This document shows, one piece after another, positions 1 to 6,873 of a stretch of DNA of 17,470 nt. Position numbers and translations under genes: made by a program. Numbering within the stretch: position 1 is the stretch's first letter; each line of letters starts with the position of its first letter. Source of the DNA: an uncultured Verrucomicrobiales bacterium (GTDB lineage: Bacteria > Verrucomicrobiota > Verrucomicrobiia > Verrucomicrobiales > Akkermansiaceae); assembly GCA_937905985.1 (NCBI GenBank), contig CALCWC010000153.1, positions 1 to 17,470 of the forward strand, written 5' to 3'. The notes below the pieces were generated by a model. The model did no database searches and was not told where the DNA came from. It saw only the letters and a program-made list of their open reading frames with translations.

Positions 1-27
1 CTCTCGGGTTGGGCTACCGGTCTGGTC

Positions 28-52
28 GCCATTTCATGGCTCAAAGTTAGCC
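28..52. repeat. Copy A of a hairpin plus TCAARGTTAGCC motif
   Basis: GCCAT-TTC-ATGGC forms a 5-bp stem at 28-40. It is followed at once by TCAAAGTTAGCC (41-52). The same arrangement recurs at 185-213 with different loop bases. Conservation of both the stem and the 12-nt tail suggests a repeated element and not chance. Confidence 0.45.
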
Positions 53-184
53 GCGCTGAGCGCGGAGAAAAGGTGACGCACCCAATGGGCGCGGGTGGAA
101 ACACAGCCGCACCGTCACCCAAACATGCGCTGTGGGCACGCACGGCGCAAACGTTTCTGCGCCGGTAGGCGCGGCTATATACGA

Positions 185-213
185 GCCATTCCGATGGCGA
201 CTCAAGGTTAGCC
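185..213. repeat. Copy B of a hairpin plus TCAARGTTAGCC motif
   Basis: GCCAT-TCCG-ATGGC (185-198) is followed after three bases by TCAAGGTTAGCC (202-213), which differs from copy A by one base in the tail. The two tails are 161 bp apart. No third copy was seen in the window. Confidence 0.45.
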
Positions 214-548
214 CCATGGCGGAACACCGCCGACGGCCCCCGAAGGGGCGCGCCGCTTGCGGCGCGGTAAGGCGGGGTGGACAAACCGCGAAGCGTGTTT
301 GCCCCGAAGGGGTGAGGTGCCGTGAGGCGGCACCGAATCAAGCGTGGGGGGGTGTCCCCCTCCGCACTTGCACTAACGGAGTCCCGCCGCATCGCGGCGG
401 GGCGGATTCGGGGTCGGTTTGCCTACCAACCACGCCCGTTCACGCCAAGGATTGCACATCTCCGAGCGTTTTTATGGGATGGCAATGATCTATGATTTAC
501 AATTTGAAAGATAGGCGCGGCAAAGCCGGACGGGTTTGATAAAACGGA

Positions 549-578
549 AAGCCCCATGCAAGAAGCATGGGGCTTTTT
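549..578 (-). terminator. Rho-independent terminator after tRNA-Asn
   Basis: A perfect 9-bp stem, GCCCCATGC (551-559) with GCATGGGGC (565-573), has an AAGAA loop and is extended by flanking A/T pairs. It lies 5 nt beyond the 3' end of the minus-strand tRNA. On the minus strand it is followed by an interrupted T tract. On the plus strand a clean T5 follows, so it could work in both directions. Confidence 0.8.
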
Positions 579-582
579 AGCG

Positions 583-654
583 CTCCGGCGGTTGGGATCG
601 AACCAACGACCTAGTGATTAACAGTCACCCGCTCTGCCGCTGAGCTACGCCGGA
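583..654 (-). tRNA. tRNA-Asn (anticodon GTT)
   Basis: Read on the minus strand, this 72-nt segment folds as a cloverleaf. The acceptor stem pairs TCCGGCG with CGCCGGA. The D-arm begins GTAGCTCAG, the anticodon loop is CTGTTAA with GTT as anticodon, and the T-arm contains GGTTCGATCC. The discriminator base is G, and CCA is not encoded because CGC follows. It stands alone, with its own promoter at 684-712 and a terminator directly downstream, so it appears to be a single-gene transcription unit. Confidence 0.95.
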
Positions 655-683
655 ATTGCCTCCCCTGAACGGGGTGCGGGCGA

Positions 684-712
684 ATGATACCACCAACGCC
701 ACGAGCTTGCAA
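684..712 (-). promoter_or_regulatory. Promoter of tRNA-Asn
   Basis: On the minus strand TTGCAA (707-712) and TATCAT (684-689) are separated by exactly 17 bp, a good sigma70-type match. The predicted start lies about 22 nt before the mature tRNA 5' end. A small GC-rich hairpin (CCCC-TGAA-CGGGG type, about 662-674) sits in the leader. Confidence 0.75.
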
Positions 713-751
713 GCTTTTTTTTGAACTTTTTGTCATTTTTTGCAAAATTCA

Positions 752-780
752 TTGTCAAAGGAGCAAAATTGGGCTAAAGA
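752..780 (+). promoter_or_regulatory. Possible promoter of the M50 protease gene
   Basis: TTGTCA (752-757), a 17-bp spacer and TAAAGA (775-780) lie directly before the ATG at 787. The -35 box is good and the -10 box is poor (3 of 6). If used, the transcript would start at about the start codon. The surrounding 710-770 stretch is very T/A-rich. Confidence 0.35.
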
Positions 781-786
781 CAGGGC

Positions 787-1551
787 ATGCACATAGAAGG
801 CGCACCCAAGGGAACGCTGGCGTTCTGGCTGTTCGGCATACCGATTGTCATCACCCCGTTTGCGTGGGTGCTGCTGGCGATATTAGGCGGCGGGTTCGGG
901 ATGAGGACGGCGGAGGACCTTCAATTCCTGCTGCTGTTTGTGGCGTTGGGCATGATCACGCTGATTGTGCATGAGCTGGGGCATGCGCTCACGGGGCGCG
1001 CGTTCACGGGGGCCACACCGGTCGTCATCATGGAGGGGCTGGGCGGTGCCACCTACCAGCAGGTTGTTCCGGAGAAGAGGTGGCAGTATCTCCTGACGGT
1101 GCTGGCGGGACCTCTGGCCACGCTGCTGCCGGGAATAGTGGCGGCGGTGGTGATGGCGCTGCGCATCGGGCATATCGGCGATACGTTCCAGCTGTACCTG
1201 TTCGCGCTGCCGTTCATCGACCACGAGCCACCCCTCACGCTCATGATGTCGATTGCGGACTCTGGCATATCGGAGTTCGGCCTGTGCGCGTACAGCCTGG
1301 CGGTATGCATATCCTTCCTGTGGTGCGTATTCAACCTGCTGCCGATGTTCCCGCTGGACGGCGGACGCTTGCTGGGCACGCTCATCAACAACGTGCGCGT
1401 GGCCTCCGCCATCGGCCTGGTGCTGGCACTGGCCTTTGCGGTGTGGAGCCTCACGGAGGGCGTGTGGTTCAACGTCCTTCTGGGCGGCTACCTGGCCTAC
1501 TTGAACTTCAATTTCCTGCGCGCCCCCAAAGGGGACGGGCCGGAGGAATAA
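787..1551 (+). CDS. Site-2 protease family (M50) membrane metalloprotease
   Basis: This is a 254-aa integral membrane zinc metalloprotease of the M50/S2P type. The zinc motif HELGH is at residues 62-66 (ligands His62 and His66, catalytic Glu63) inside a hydrophobic segment. The second M50 motif, FPLDGGRLLG, is at 188-197, with Asp191 as the expected third ligand. About five to six hydrophobic segments are visible, including 13-33, 45-65, 102-126, 165-186 and 206-222. There is no PDZ domain, so it resembles the short SpoIVFB/YwhC-like M50 subgroup more than RseP. Such enzymes cleave membrane-anchored substrates; the substrate is unknown here. An in-frame stop at 775 limits the start to the ATG at 787. 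The gene converges on aroC with a 15-bp gap. Confidence 0.88.
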   Translation: MHIEGAPKGTLAFWLFGIPIVITPFAWVLLAILGGGFGMRTAEDLQFLLLFVALGMITLIVHELGHALTGRAFTGATPVVIMEGLGGATYQQVVPEKRWQYLLTVLAGPLATLLPGIVAAVVMALRIGHIGDTFQLYLFALPFIDHEPPLTLMMSIADSGISEFGLCAYSLAVCISFLWCVFNLLPMFPLDGGRLLGTLINNVRVASAIGLVLALAFAVWSLTEGVWFNVLLGGYLAYLNFNFLRAPKGDGPEE

Positions 1552-1566
1552 CCTCTCCCTGCCCCA

Positions 1567-2649
1567 TCACAGGCGGCAGCTGCGCTGGCGCAGGATGTGG
1601 TCGCACAGCACAATCCACGCCATGGCCTCCACAATGGGGACGGCGCGGGGCAGCACGCAGGGGTCGTGGCGTCCGCGGCCGCGCAGCAGAACATTCTTCA
1701 TCTGGTCGTCAATGGTGTTCTGAGGGGTCATGATGGTGGCCGTGGGCTTGAAAGCCATGCGCATGTTGATGTCCTCCCCGTTGGAGATGCCGCCTTGGAT
1801 GCCGCCGCTGTTGTTGGTGCGGGTGCGCACGCGGCGGCCGTCATGGTAGTAGATGTCGTTGTGCTCGGAACCAGTCATGGAGGGGGCGCGGAAACCGCTG
1901 CCCACCTCAAACCCCTTGCATGCGGGAATGCTCATCATGGCGTGCGCCAGGGTAGCCTCCAGCTTGTCGAACACGGGATCTCCCAGCCCCAAGGGGCAGT
2001 TGCGCACGGTGCATGCCACCACGCCGCCCAGGGAATCCCCCGCGTTGCGGGCCTCACGCACCACCCTGGACATCTCGGCGGCAACGCGCTGGTCCGCGGT
2101 GCGCACCTCGTTGAACTCAACATCCGCGCGCTTCACCAGATGGGGCGGCACGGAGCACTCAACATCCCTGATGCTCTCCACCCAAGCCAGCACGTCCACC
2201 TTGGGATAAAGGGCCTGCACCACAGCCTTGGCCACCGCACCGGCGGCCACGCGGCCTATGGTTTCACGCGCGCTGGCGCGGCCACCGCCGCTGAGCGCGC
2301 GGATGCCGTACTTGGCATCATAGCAGAAATCCGCGTGCGAGGGGCGATAGGTGTGCGCCATCTCATCATACGCGGCGGGGCGCTGGTCTACATTGCGCAC
2401 CATCATGGAAATGGGCGTGCCCAGGGTTTTGCCGTCCTGCACACCGCTGAGGATTTCCACGGTATCCGGCTCCTTGCGCTGGGTGGTAATGGCACTCTGG
2501 CCGGGTCTGCGGCGGTCCAGCTCCTCCTGCACCGTCTCCACGGCAAGGGCCACTCCCGCGGGACAGCCGTCAACCACTACACCAACACCTGCACCGTGGG
2601 ATTCACCCCACGTGCTGATTCTAAACACAGAGCCGAACGTACTGGACAT
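1567..2649 (-). CDS. aroC: Chorismate synthase
   Basis: This 360-aa protein catalyses the last step of the shikimate pathway: FMN-dependent elimination of phosphate from 5-enolpyruvylshikimate-3-phosphate to give chorismate. The family signatures are all present. The GESHG motif is at 15-19, the GGGRASARET block lies near residue 120, a NSGGIQGGISNGE block lies in the C-terminal third, and GRHDPCVLPRAVPIVEAM lies near the C-terminus. Length is typical of the family. The ATG at 2649 gives the canonical N-terminus (SSTFGSVFRISTWGESHG). A promoter sits 11 bp upstream, leaving almost no leader. It is not in an operon with other aromatic-pathway genes; the upstream ATPase gene ends 63 bp away. Confidence 0.97.
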   Translation of the reverse strand: MSSTFGSVFRISTWGESHGAGVGVVVDGCPAGVALAVETVQEELDRRRPGQSAITTQRKEPDTVEILSGVQDGKTLGTPISMMVRNVDQRPAAYDEMAHTYRPSHADFCYDAKYGIRALSGGGRASARETIGRVAAGAVAKAVVQALYPKVDVLAWVESIRDVECSVPPHLVKRADVEFNEVRTADQRVAAEMSRVVREARNAGDSLGGVVACTVRNCPLGLGDPVFDKLEATLAHAMMSIPACKGFEVGSGFRAPSMTGSEHNDIYYHDGRRVRTRTNNSGGIQGGISNGEDINMRMAFKPTATIMTPQNTIDDQMKNVLLRGRGRHDPCVLPRAVPIVEAMAWIVLCDHILRQRSCRL

Positions 2650-2660
2650 AACCGCAGGGC

Positions 2661-2689
2661 ATTGTACCTGTTTTTCCCTGTCGAATCAA
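2661..2689 (-). promoter_or_regulatory. Promoter of aroC
   Basis: On the minus strand TTGATT (2684-2689), a 17-bp spacer and TACAAT (2661-2666) are followed after 11 bp by the aroC ATG. The expected transcription start near 2654 leaves a leader of about 5 nt, too short for a Shine-Dalgarno sequence. Confidence 0.65.
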
Positions 2690-2712
2690 GCGGAGAGTGC
2701 GTGTGCAAGGCC

Positions 2713-3990
2713 CTAATCGCGCAATGCAGTGGGCGGCACCACCATCACGCCGTCGGGCCGCTTGTACGCCGCATGGCTCATGCCGCAGACAACCAAGAGG
2801 GCTGCCGGAGCGTTCTTCGGATTGTGTTCCATGATATCCTTCCGGATACTGCGCAAATTCGCCGCCGCCGTCTCGATTTCATGCGCGCCCAGCTTGATTT
2901 CCACCGCAATCCACCGCCCGTCGTTCCATTCCACGATGGCGTCAATCTCCTTGCCGCCATCGTCACGATAATGGTACAGCCTGCCGCCGTGCGCCTCCGC
3001 GTATACGCGCAAGTCACGTTCCACCATAGCTTCAAACAAAAAGCCGAATGTATTGAGGTCCTGCTGCAGCTTTTGCGGCGTTGCACGCAAAAGGGCGCAT
3101 GCCAGCGATGGGTCTGCCAAATGCCGCTTCTCCGCCTGCTGCACGCGCGCCTTGGAACGCAACTGGAGCCCGAACGGCGGCTGGTTGTCGGTCAAGAACA
3201 AGCGTCCGAGAACATCCAGGTATCCCGCGATGGTATTCACATTCAGCTCATCATCATCCTTCTCCTTGATATCCCGCCGCAAGGTGGCGTTGCTGACGAG
3301 CGTGCTTTCATGGCGGGCCAGGCTGCGGAGCAGCAGCTTCATCTTCCCCAAGTTGCGTTGCACGCCGTCCATGCGGTACAAATCATCGTTGAGCACGGCA
3401 TCCAGATAGCGCATGGGCAACTGGCTCGCCTGCCGGAGCGTCAAACCGAGGTTGCCCGGCCAGCCGCCGCGCACCACCAGCTCTATCAAATGGGCCAGCG
3501 ACACCTCGCCGGTCGGCTGCACGGGCAAATCCCCCTCCGTCAGGGATGAGAGCGACACAGCACCGCTGGAATCCCCGCTCTCGAAGAGGGACATGGGGCG
3601 CATCCGCAGGGAGGCAATCCTGCCGGCCCCACTGTGCATCACGCCCTTGTGAGTGGGAGTGGACGAACCGGTGAGCAAAAACTGGCCGGGCTTGCCGACT
3701 TCATCCACGCGGTAGCGCACGGCATCCCAAATGGCGGGCACCTCCTGCCATTCATCCACCAAATGCGGCGTATCACCGCTCAGAACCGCGCGCGGATCCA
3801 GCTGGGCCATGGTGCGGTTGCTGAAATTACCATCGGGGTTGCCGAGGGAAATCACACTAGCCGCATGGTGCGTGGCAGACCAAGTCTTGCCGCACCATTT
3901 CGGCCCCTCGATGCAGACGGCTCCGAAACTCCCGAGCAGCTCCTTGATGAGGGAATCCTGCATCCTTGGTCTGTAGTCCTTGTTGTCCAT
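2713..3990 (-). CDS. AAA_14 / DUF4143 ATP-binding protein
   Basis: A 425-aa protein with an N-terminal AAA_14 P-loop ATPase domain and a C-terminal DUF4143 domain. Walker A is GPKWCGKT (29-36), Walker B is HLVDEWQ (Asp79, Glu80), and a sensor-like FLLTGSS is at 104-110. The C-terminal part contains EIDAIVEW followed by WIAVEIKLG, which resembles the PD-(D/E)XK nuclease-like core of DUF4143 proteins. The cellular role of this family is poorly known. The ATG at 3990 is preferred over an in-frame TTG at 4008, because the promoter -10 box (4007-4012) overlaps that TTG. It appears monocistronic, is followed by the aroC promoter, and is preceded by an unusual 23-bp repeat array. Such genes are often acquired horizontally; I see no direct mobility signs here. 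Confidence 0.9.
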   Translation of the reverse strand: MDNKDYRPRMQDSLIKELLGSFGAVCIEGPKWCGKTWSATHHAASVISLGNPDGNFSNRTMAQLDPRAVLSGDTPHLVDEWQEVPAIWDAVRYRVDEVGKPGQFLLTGSSTPTHKGVMHSGAGRIASLRMRPMSLFESGDSSGAVSLSSLTEGDLPVQPTGEVSLAHLIELVVRGGWPGNLGLTLRQASQLPMRYLDAVLNDDLYRMDGVQRNLGKMKLLLRSLARHESTLVSNATLRRDIKEKDDDELNVNTIAGYLDVLGRLFLTDNQPPFGLQLRSKARVQQAEKRHLADPSLACALLRATPQKLQQDLNTFGFLFEAMVERDLRVYAEAHGGRLYHYRDDGGKEIDAIVEWNDGRWIAVEIKLGAHEIETAAANLRSIRKDIMEHNPKNAPAALLVVCGMSHAAYKRPDGVMVVPPTALRD

Positions 3991-4006
3991 AACGCGTACA
4001 AGTCGC

Positions 4007-4035
4007 AATATGCTCGTTTTTATGGGTCATGTCAA
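4007..4035 (-). promoter_or_regulatory. Promoter of the DUF4143 ATPase gene
   Basis: On the minus strand a perfect TTGACA (4030-4035), a 17-bp spacer and CATATT (4007-4012, 4 of 6) lie 16 bp before the ATG at 3990. The predicted start near 4000 leaves about 10 nt of leader. The 23-bp repeat array begins 9 bp upstream of the -35 box. Confidence 0.65.
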
Positions 4036-4044
4036 GCTCATTGT

Positions 4045-4182
4045 GAGAAATTCTGACATTTCAACAAGAGAAATTCGGCAATCTCAGCAGGAGAAATTCG
4101 GGAAATTCAGCAGGAGAAATTCTGGAGTTTCAGCAGGAGAAATTCGGGAAATTCAACAGGAGAAATTCCGGCAATGGGAAAG
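4045..4182. repeat. Six tandem 23-bp repeats upstream of the ATPase promoter
   Basis: GAGAAATTC recurs at 4045, 4068, 4091, 4114, 4137 and 4160, always exactly 23 bp apart. The rest of the unit follows approximately NGNNANTTCARCAR. Copies 3 and 5 differ by one base; the outer copies are more diverged. The unit length is not a multiple of three and every frame changes along the array, so this is not a coding repeat. It fills most of the gap between the DUF4143 ATPase gene and the small membrane-protein gene. Its position directly upstream of a -35 box suggests protein binding or copy-number effects on expression. Confidence 0.92.
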
Positions 4183-4190
4183 GCGTGGCA

Positions 4191-4625
4191 CTAATCCTTG
4201 CTCCAGGGGGCGAAGAACGCACCCACGGCAATGGCGGCACACACCACCGCCCCAATGGCGGCAAGGGGCATCAGGAGCACCGCCCACTCGCAGTAGCCGC
4301 TACAGCAGGAACATGCCAGCCAATCGCTCGCATAGGCTCCGGCGGCCAGCACGGCACACGCCACCGCGCGGCGCAGCCAGGCCACGGGGCCGCTCCGCTT
4401 CATCCGCCAGGGCGGCAGCATGAAGAGGCAGAAAAGCACCGCCACCACCGGCAGCACCTGCCGCATGAGCTCACAATAGTCAACCAAATCCCCCATCTGC
4501 GGATCATCGGGGATGAACCACCAAAGGCGCACGCAAGCTCCCACCGCAAGGGACAGCAGCAAAGCCAGCACCCCGGCAAGGGAAACATGCCTGCGAAGCC
4601 AGGCGCAAAAAGAAGCGGCGGACAT
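4191..4625 (-). CDS. Small hypothetical membrane protein
   Basis: I do not recognise a family for this 144-aa protein. It has about four hydrophobic segments (14-36, 56-72, 86-103 and 113-138) separated by short basic stretches, as expected for a polytopic inner-membrane protein. A cysteine cluster (Cys105, 107, 108 and 112) lies just before the last segment. The ATG at 4625 is supported by a plausible but weak promoter at 4632-4660. The gene is divergent from parC, with 91 bp between the start codons, and its stop lies beside the 23-bp repeat array. The hydrophobic pattern makes it more likely real than a shadow, but no function can be assigned. Confidence 0.6.
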   Translation of the reverse strand: MSAASFCAWLRRHVSLAGVLALLLSLAVGACVRLWWFIPDDPQMGDLVDYCELMRQVLPVVAVLFCLFMLPPWRMKRSGPVAWLRRAVACAVLAAGAYASDWLACSCCSGYCEWAVLLMPLAAIGAVVCAAIAVGAFFAPWSKD

Positions 4626-4631
4626 GGCGGC

Positions 4632-4660
4632 ATGCTATCACGGCACGGGAGGCGAGTCGA
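4632..4660 (-). promoter_or_regulatory. Possible promoter of the small membrane-protein gene
   Basis: On the minus strand TCGACT (4655-4660), a 17-bp spacer and TAGCAT (4632-4637) each match consensus at 4 of 6 positions. They sit 6 bp before the ATG, implying a leaderless message. This is weak by itself but fits the spacing seen at other genes in the window. Confidence 0.3.
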
Positions 4661-4677
4661 GCGAAAAAAGGGTGCGC

Positions 4678-4706
4678 TTGAAATTCGCGCGCGTGTGTGA
4701 TAACAT
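4678..4706 (+). promoter_or_regulatory. Promoter of parC
   Basis: TTGAAA (4678-4683), a 17-bp spacer and TAACAT (4701-4706, 4 of 6) are followed by 10 bp and then ATG at 4717. The expected start near 4713 would exclude the upstream in-frame ATG at 4705, which overlaps the -10 box. Confidence 0.5.
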
Positions 4707-4716
4707 GGGGCGGCCC

Positions 4717-6858
4717 ATGAGCGAGGAGAAGATACCGGTATACAAGCAGCAGAACCCGAGCACGATACAGCAGATGTTCGGGAACTACTACCTGGAATAT
4801 GCATCGTACGTGATATTGGAACGCGCGGTGCCTCACATCGTGGACGGTTTGAAGCCCGTGCAGCGGCGCATCCTGCACTCCATGGACAGCATGGACGACG
4901 GGCGCTTCAACAAGGTGGCCAACGTGGTGGGCGACACCATGAAATACCACCCGCACGGCGATGCCTCCATCGGCAGCGCGCTGGTGACGCTGGGGCAGAA
5001 GGGCTACCTCATCGACACGCAGGGCAACTGGGGCAACATCCTGACGGGCGACTCCGCCGCCGCGCCGCGATACATCGAGGCGCGCCTCTCCAAGTTCGCC
5101 AAGGAGGTGGTGTACAGCCCGAAGGTGACGGAGTGGAAGCTGAGCTACGACGGCCGCAACAAGGAGCCGGTGGCGCTTCCCGTGAAGTTCCCGCTGCTGC
5201 TGGCGCAGGGCGCGCTGGGCATTGCGGTGGGCATGAACTGCCTGATCCTGCCGCACAACTTCAACGAGCTCATCGACGCGGCCATCCACTACCTTCGCAA
5301 TGAGGATTTCGAGCTGTACCCGGATTTCCCCACGGGCGGCCTGCTGGACGTCTCCGGCTACAACGACGGCACGGGCAGCAGCCGCCTGCGCTGCCGCGCC
5401 CGCCTGGACACCTCCACCAAAAAGCTCATCCGCATCACGGAAATCCCCTACGGCACCACCACGGAGTCCATCATCCAGTCCATCGAGAACGCCATGGAGA
5501 AAGGCAAGCTCAAGGTGGCCAAGATTGAGGACAACACAGCCGCCACGGCGGACATCCTCATCCACCTTCCCGCCGGGCAGGACGTGGAGAAGACCTGCAA
5601 CGCGCTGTACGCCTTCACGGAATGCCAGGTGAGCATCTCACCCAAGGCGGTGGTCATTGTGGACCGCAAGCCCGTGTTCATGGGTGTGAGCGAAATCCTG
5701 AAGCACAACGTGGACCACACGAAGGAGACCCTGCGGCGCGAGCTGGAGGTGCAGCTGGGCGAGCTGCAGGAATCCTGGATGCAGGTGAGCCTGGAGAAAA
5801 TCTTCATTGAGAACCGCATCTACAAGGAACTGGAGAAGAGCGAGAGCTGGGAGCAGTCCCTCGCCATGATCGACAAGAAGCTGCAGCCCTTCGTGAAGGA
5901 TTTTATCAGGCCCGTCACGCAGGACGACATCGTGCGGCTCACGGAAATCAAGATCAAGAAGATAGCCAAGTACGAAATCCACGAGGCGGAGAAGCGCATC
6001 GTGGCGCTGGAGAAGGACATTGCCCAATGCCGCAAGAACCTGGACCAGCTCACGCGCTACACCATCCGCTGGTTCGAGGGGCTGTGCAAGAAGTACGGCG
6101 AGCAGTGGCCGCGCCGCACCGAGCTCTGCGAGTTCGAGAGTGTCACCCGCGCGGAGGCCTCCGTGGAGAACGAGACCCTGTACATCGACGAGGACGGCTT
6201 CGCCGGCTACGGCGTGCGCAAGGGCGAGCCCGTGGAGAAGTGCTCGAAGATGAGCGACATCCTGACCATCGACAACCAGGGCGTGCTCATGGTGCGCCGC
6301 GTGCAGGAGAAGTTCTACGTGGGCAAGAAGCTCTTGGATATCCGCGTGCTGCGCCCCGGCGAGGACTGGGTGTTCAACATGATCTACCGCGACGGCAAGG
6401 AGGGCGTAACCTACGCCAAGCGCTTCCACATCGGCGGCTTCACGCGCGACAAGGAGTACGACCTCACCCAGGGCACCAAGGGCAGCCGCGTGTTCTTCTT
6501 CAGCGTGCACAAGACCGAGGAGGACAGCGCCGGAATCGCCGTGAACGTGTACCTCAAGAACCAGTTCAAGCGGCTGCGCAAACCCGTGACCTTCGACTTC
6601 GCGGAGCTGCGCGTCAAGGGCCGCGCCGTCATGGGCAACATCGTCACCAAGAACCCCGTGGAGCGCATCGCGCGCATCATGCCCACCGCTGCACCCGCGG
6701 AAACGGTGCCGGAAAACGCGGAAACACCCGCACCCGCACCGCAGGATGCGCCGCAAGTGCCCCCTGCCCCGCTGGAAACGCCTGCCCCGCCGCCCGCCGA
6801 TGACACGCCCGTACCGCCGATGGAGGGCACGCAGGGCACGTTCAACTTCGACAATTGA
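4717..6858 (+). CDS. parC: DNA topoisomerase IV subunit A (ParC-type)
   Basis: A 713-aa type IIA topoisomerase A subunit that cuts and rejoins the DNA gate segment. The winged-helix HPHGD motif is at 78-82. The catalytic tyrosine is Tyr119 in AAAPRYIEARLS, preceded by Arg118. PVKFPLLLAQGALGIAVGM and PDFPTGG follow. The sequence resembles Bacteroidetes-type ParC more than GyrA. The C-terminal region after about 460 is short and would allow only a degenerate beta-propeller; no GyrA-box was seen. It ends in a Pro/Ala-rich tail (about 656-702) and a terminal GTFNFDN. The start at 4717 fits the promoter and gives a family-like N-terminus; ATG at 4705 is the alternative. No parE partner lies in the window. 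It converges with ispH. Confidence 0.92.
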   Translation: MSEEKIPVYKQQNPSTIQQMFGNYYLEYASYVILERAVPHIVDGLKPVQRRILHSMDSMDDGRFNKVANVVGDTMKYHPHGDASIGSALVTLGQKGYLIDTQGNWGNILTGDSAAAPRYIEARLSKFAKEVVYSPKVTEWKLSYDGRNKEPVALPVKFPLLLAQGALGIAVGMNCLILPHNFNELIDAAIHYLRNEDFELYPDFPTGGLLDVSGYNDGTGSSRLRCRARLDTSTKKLIRITEIPYGTTTESIIQSIENAMEKGKLKVAKIEDNTAATADILIHLPAGQDVEKTCNALYAFTECQVSISPKAVVIVDRKPVFMGVSEILKHNVDHTKETLRRELEVQLGELQESWMQVSLEKIFIENRIYKELEKSESWEQSLAMIDKKLQPFVKDFIRPVTQDDIVRLTEIKIKKIAKYEIHEAEKRIVALEKDIAQCRKNLDQLTRYTIRWFEGLCKKYGEQWPRRTELCEFESVTRAEASVENETLYIDEDGFAGYGVRKGEPVEKCSKMSDILTIDNQGVLMVRRVQEKFYVGKKLLDIRVLRPGEDWVFNMIYRDGKEGVTYAKRFHIGGFTRDKEYDLTQGTKGSRVFFFSVHKTEEDSAGIAVNVYLKNQFKRLRKPVTFDFAELRVKGRAVMGNIVTKNPVERIARIMPTAAPAETVPENAETPAPAPQDAPQVPPAPLETPAPPPADDTPVPPMEGTQGTFNFDN

Positions 6859-6873
6859 CGCAGGAAAGCGTCA
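6856..6873. terminator. Hairpin shared by the parC and ispH stop codons
   Basis: TGACGC (6856-6861) pairs with GCGTCA (6868-6873) around an AGGAAA loop. The parC stop TGA is the 5' end of one arm and the ispH stop (read on the minus strand) is the end of the other. There is no T tract on either side, so termination activity is uncertain. Confidence 0.35.

Larger units (their letters stand above)
1..547. other. Non-coding, hairpin-dense GC-rich region
   Basis: I recognise no gene here. The one long open frame (132-488, +) has a composition unlike a folded protein (Arg/Gly/Pro-rich, no motif) and runs straight through inverted repeats, so I treat it as spurious. What is visible is a run of perfect short stem-loops with arms at 28-32/36-40, 51-56/60-65, 72-78/113-119, 143-149/158-164, 185-189/194-198, 218-222/227-231, 238-241/245-248, 249-256/259-266, 302-305/309-312, 316-322/328-334, 348-352/356-360 and 383-390/394-401. 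From about 470 to 547 the sequence turns AT-richer and has no obvious structure. It could be a structured RNA, a repeat element or an old intergenic remnant. None is proven. Confidence 0.5.

Noticed and set aside
132..488. Plus-strand open frame of 118 codons
   Set aside because: Arg/Gly/Pro-rich composition without motifs, spanning many inverted repeats; typical of a chance frame in GC-rich DNA.
1597..3549. Plus-strand open frame of 650 codons
   Set aside because: Antisense to aroC and the DUF4143 ATPase, both with clear family motifs. The frame crosses two genes and has a His/Ala-rich, shadow-like composition.
3991..4008. TTG start at 4008 for the ATPase
   Set aside because: The -10 box (4007-4012) overlaps it, so the mRNA should begin downstream; ATG 3990 fits.
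4045..4182. CRISPR array
   Set aside because: The 23-bp units are directly contiguous with no unique spacers, and no cas genes are present.
4513..4716. Longer parC starting at 4513
   Set aside because: It would overlap the divergent membrane-protein gene and the promoter at 4678-4706; the added residues do not resemble ParC.
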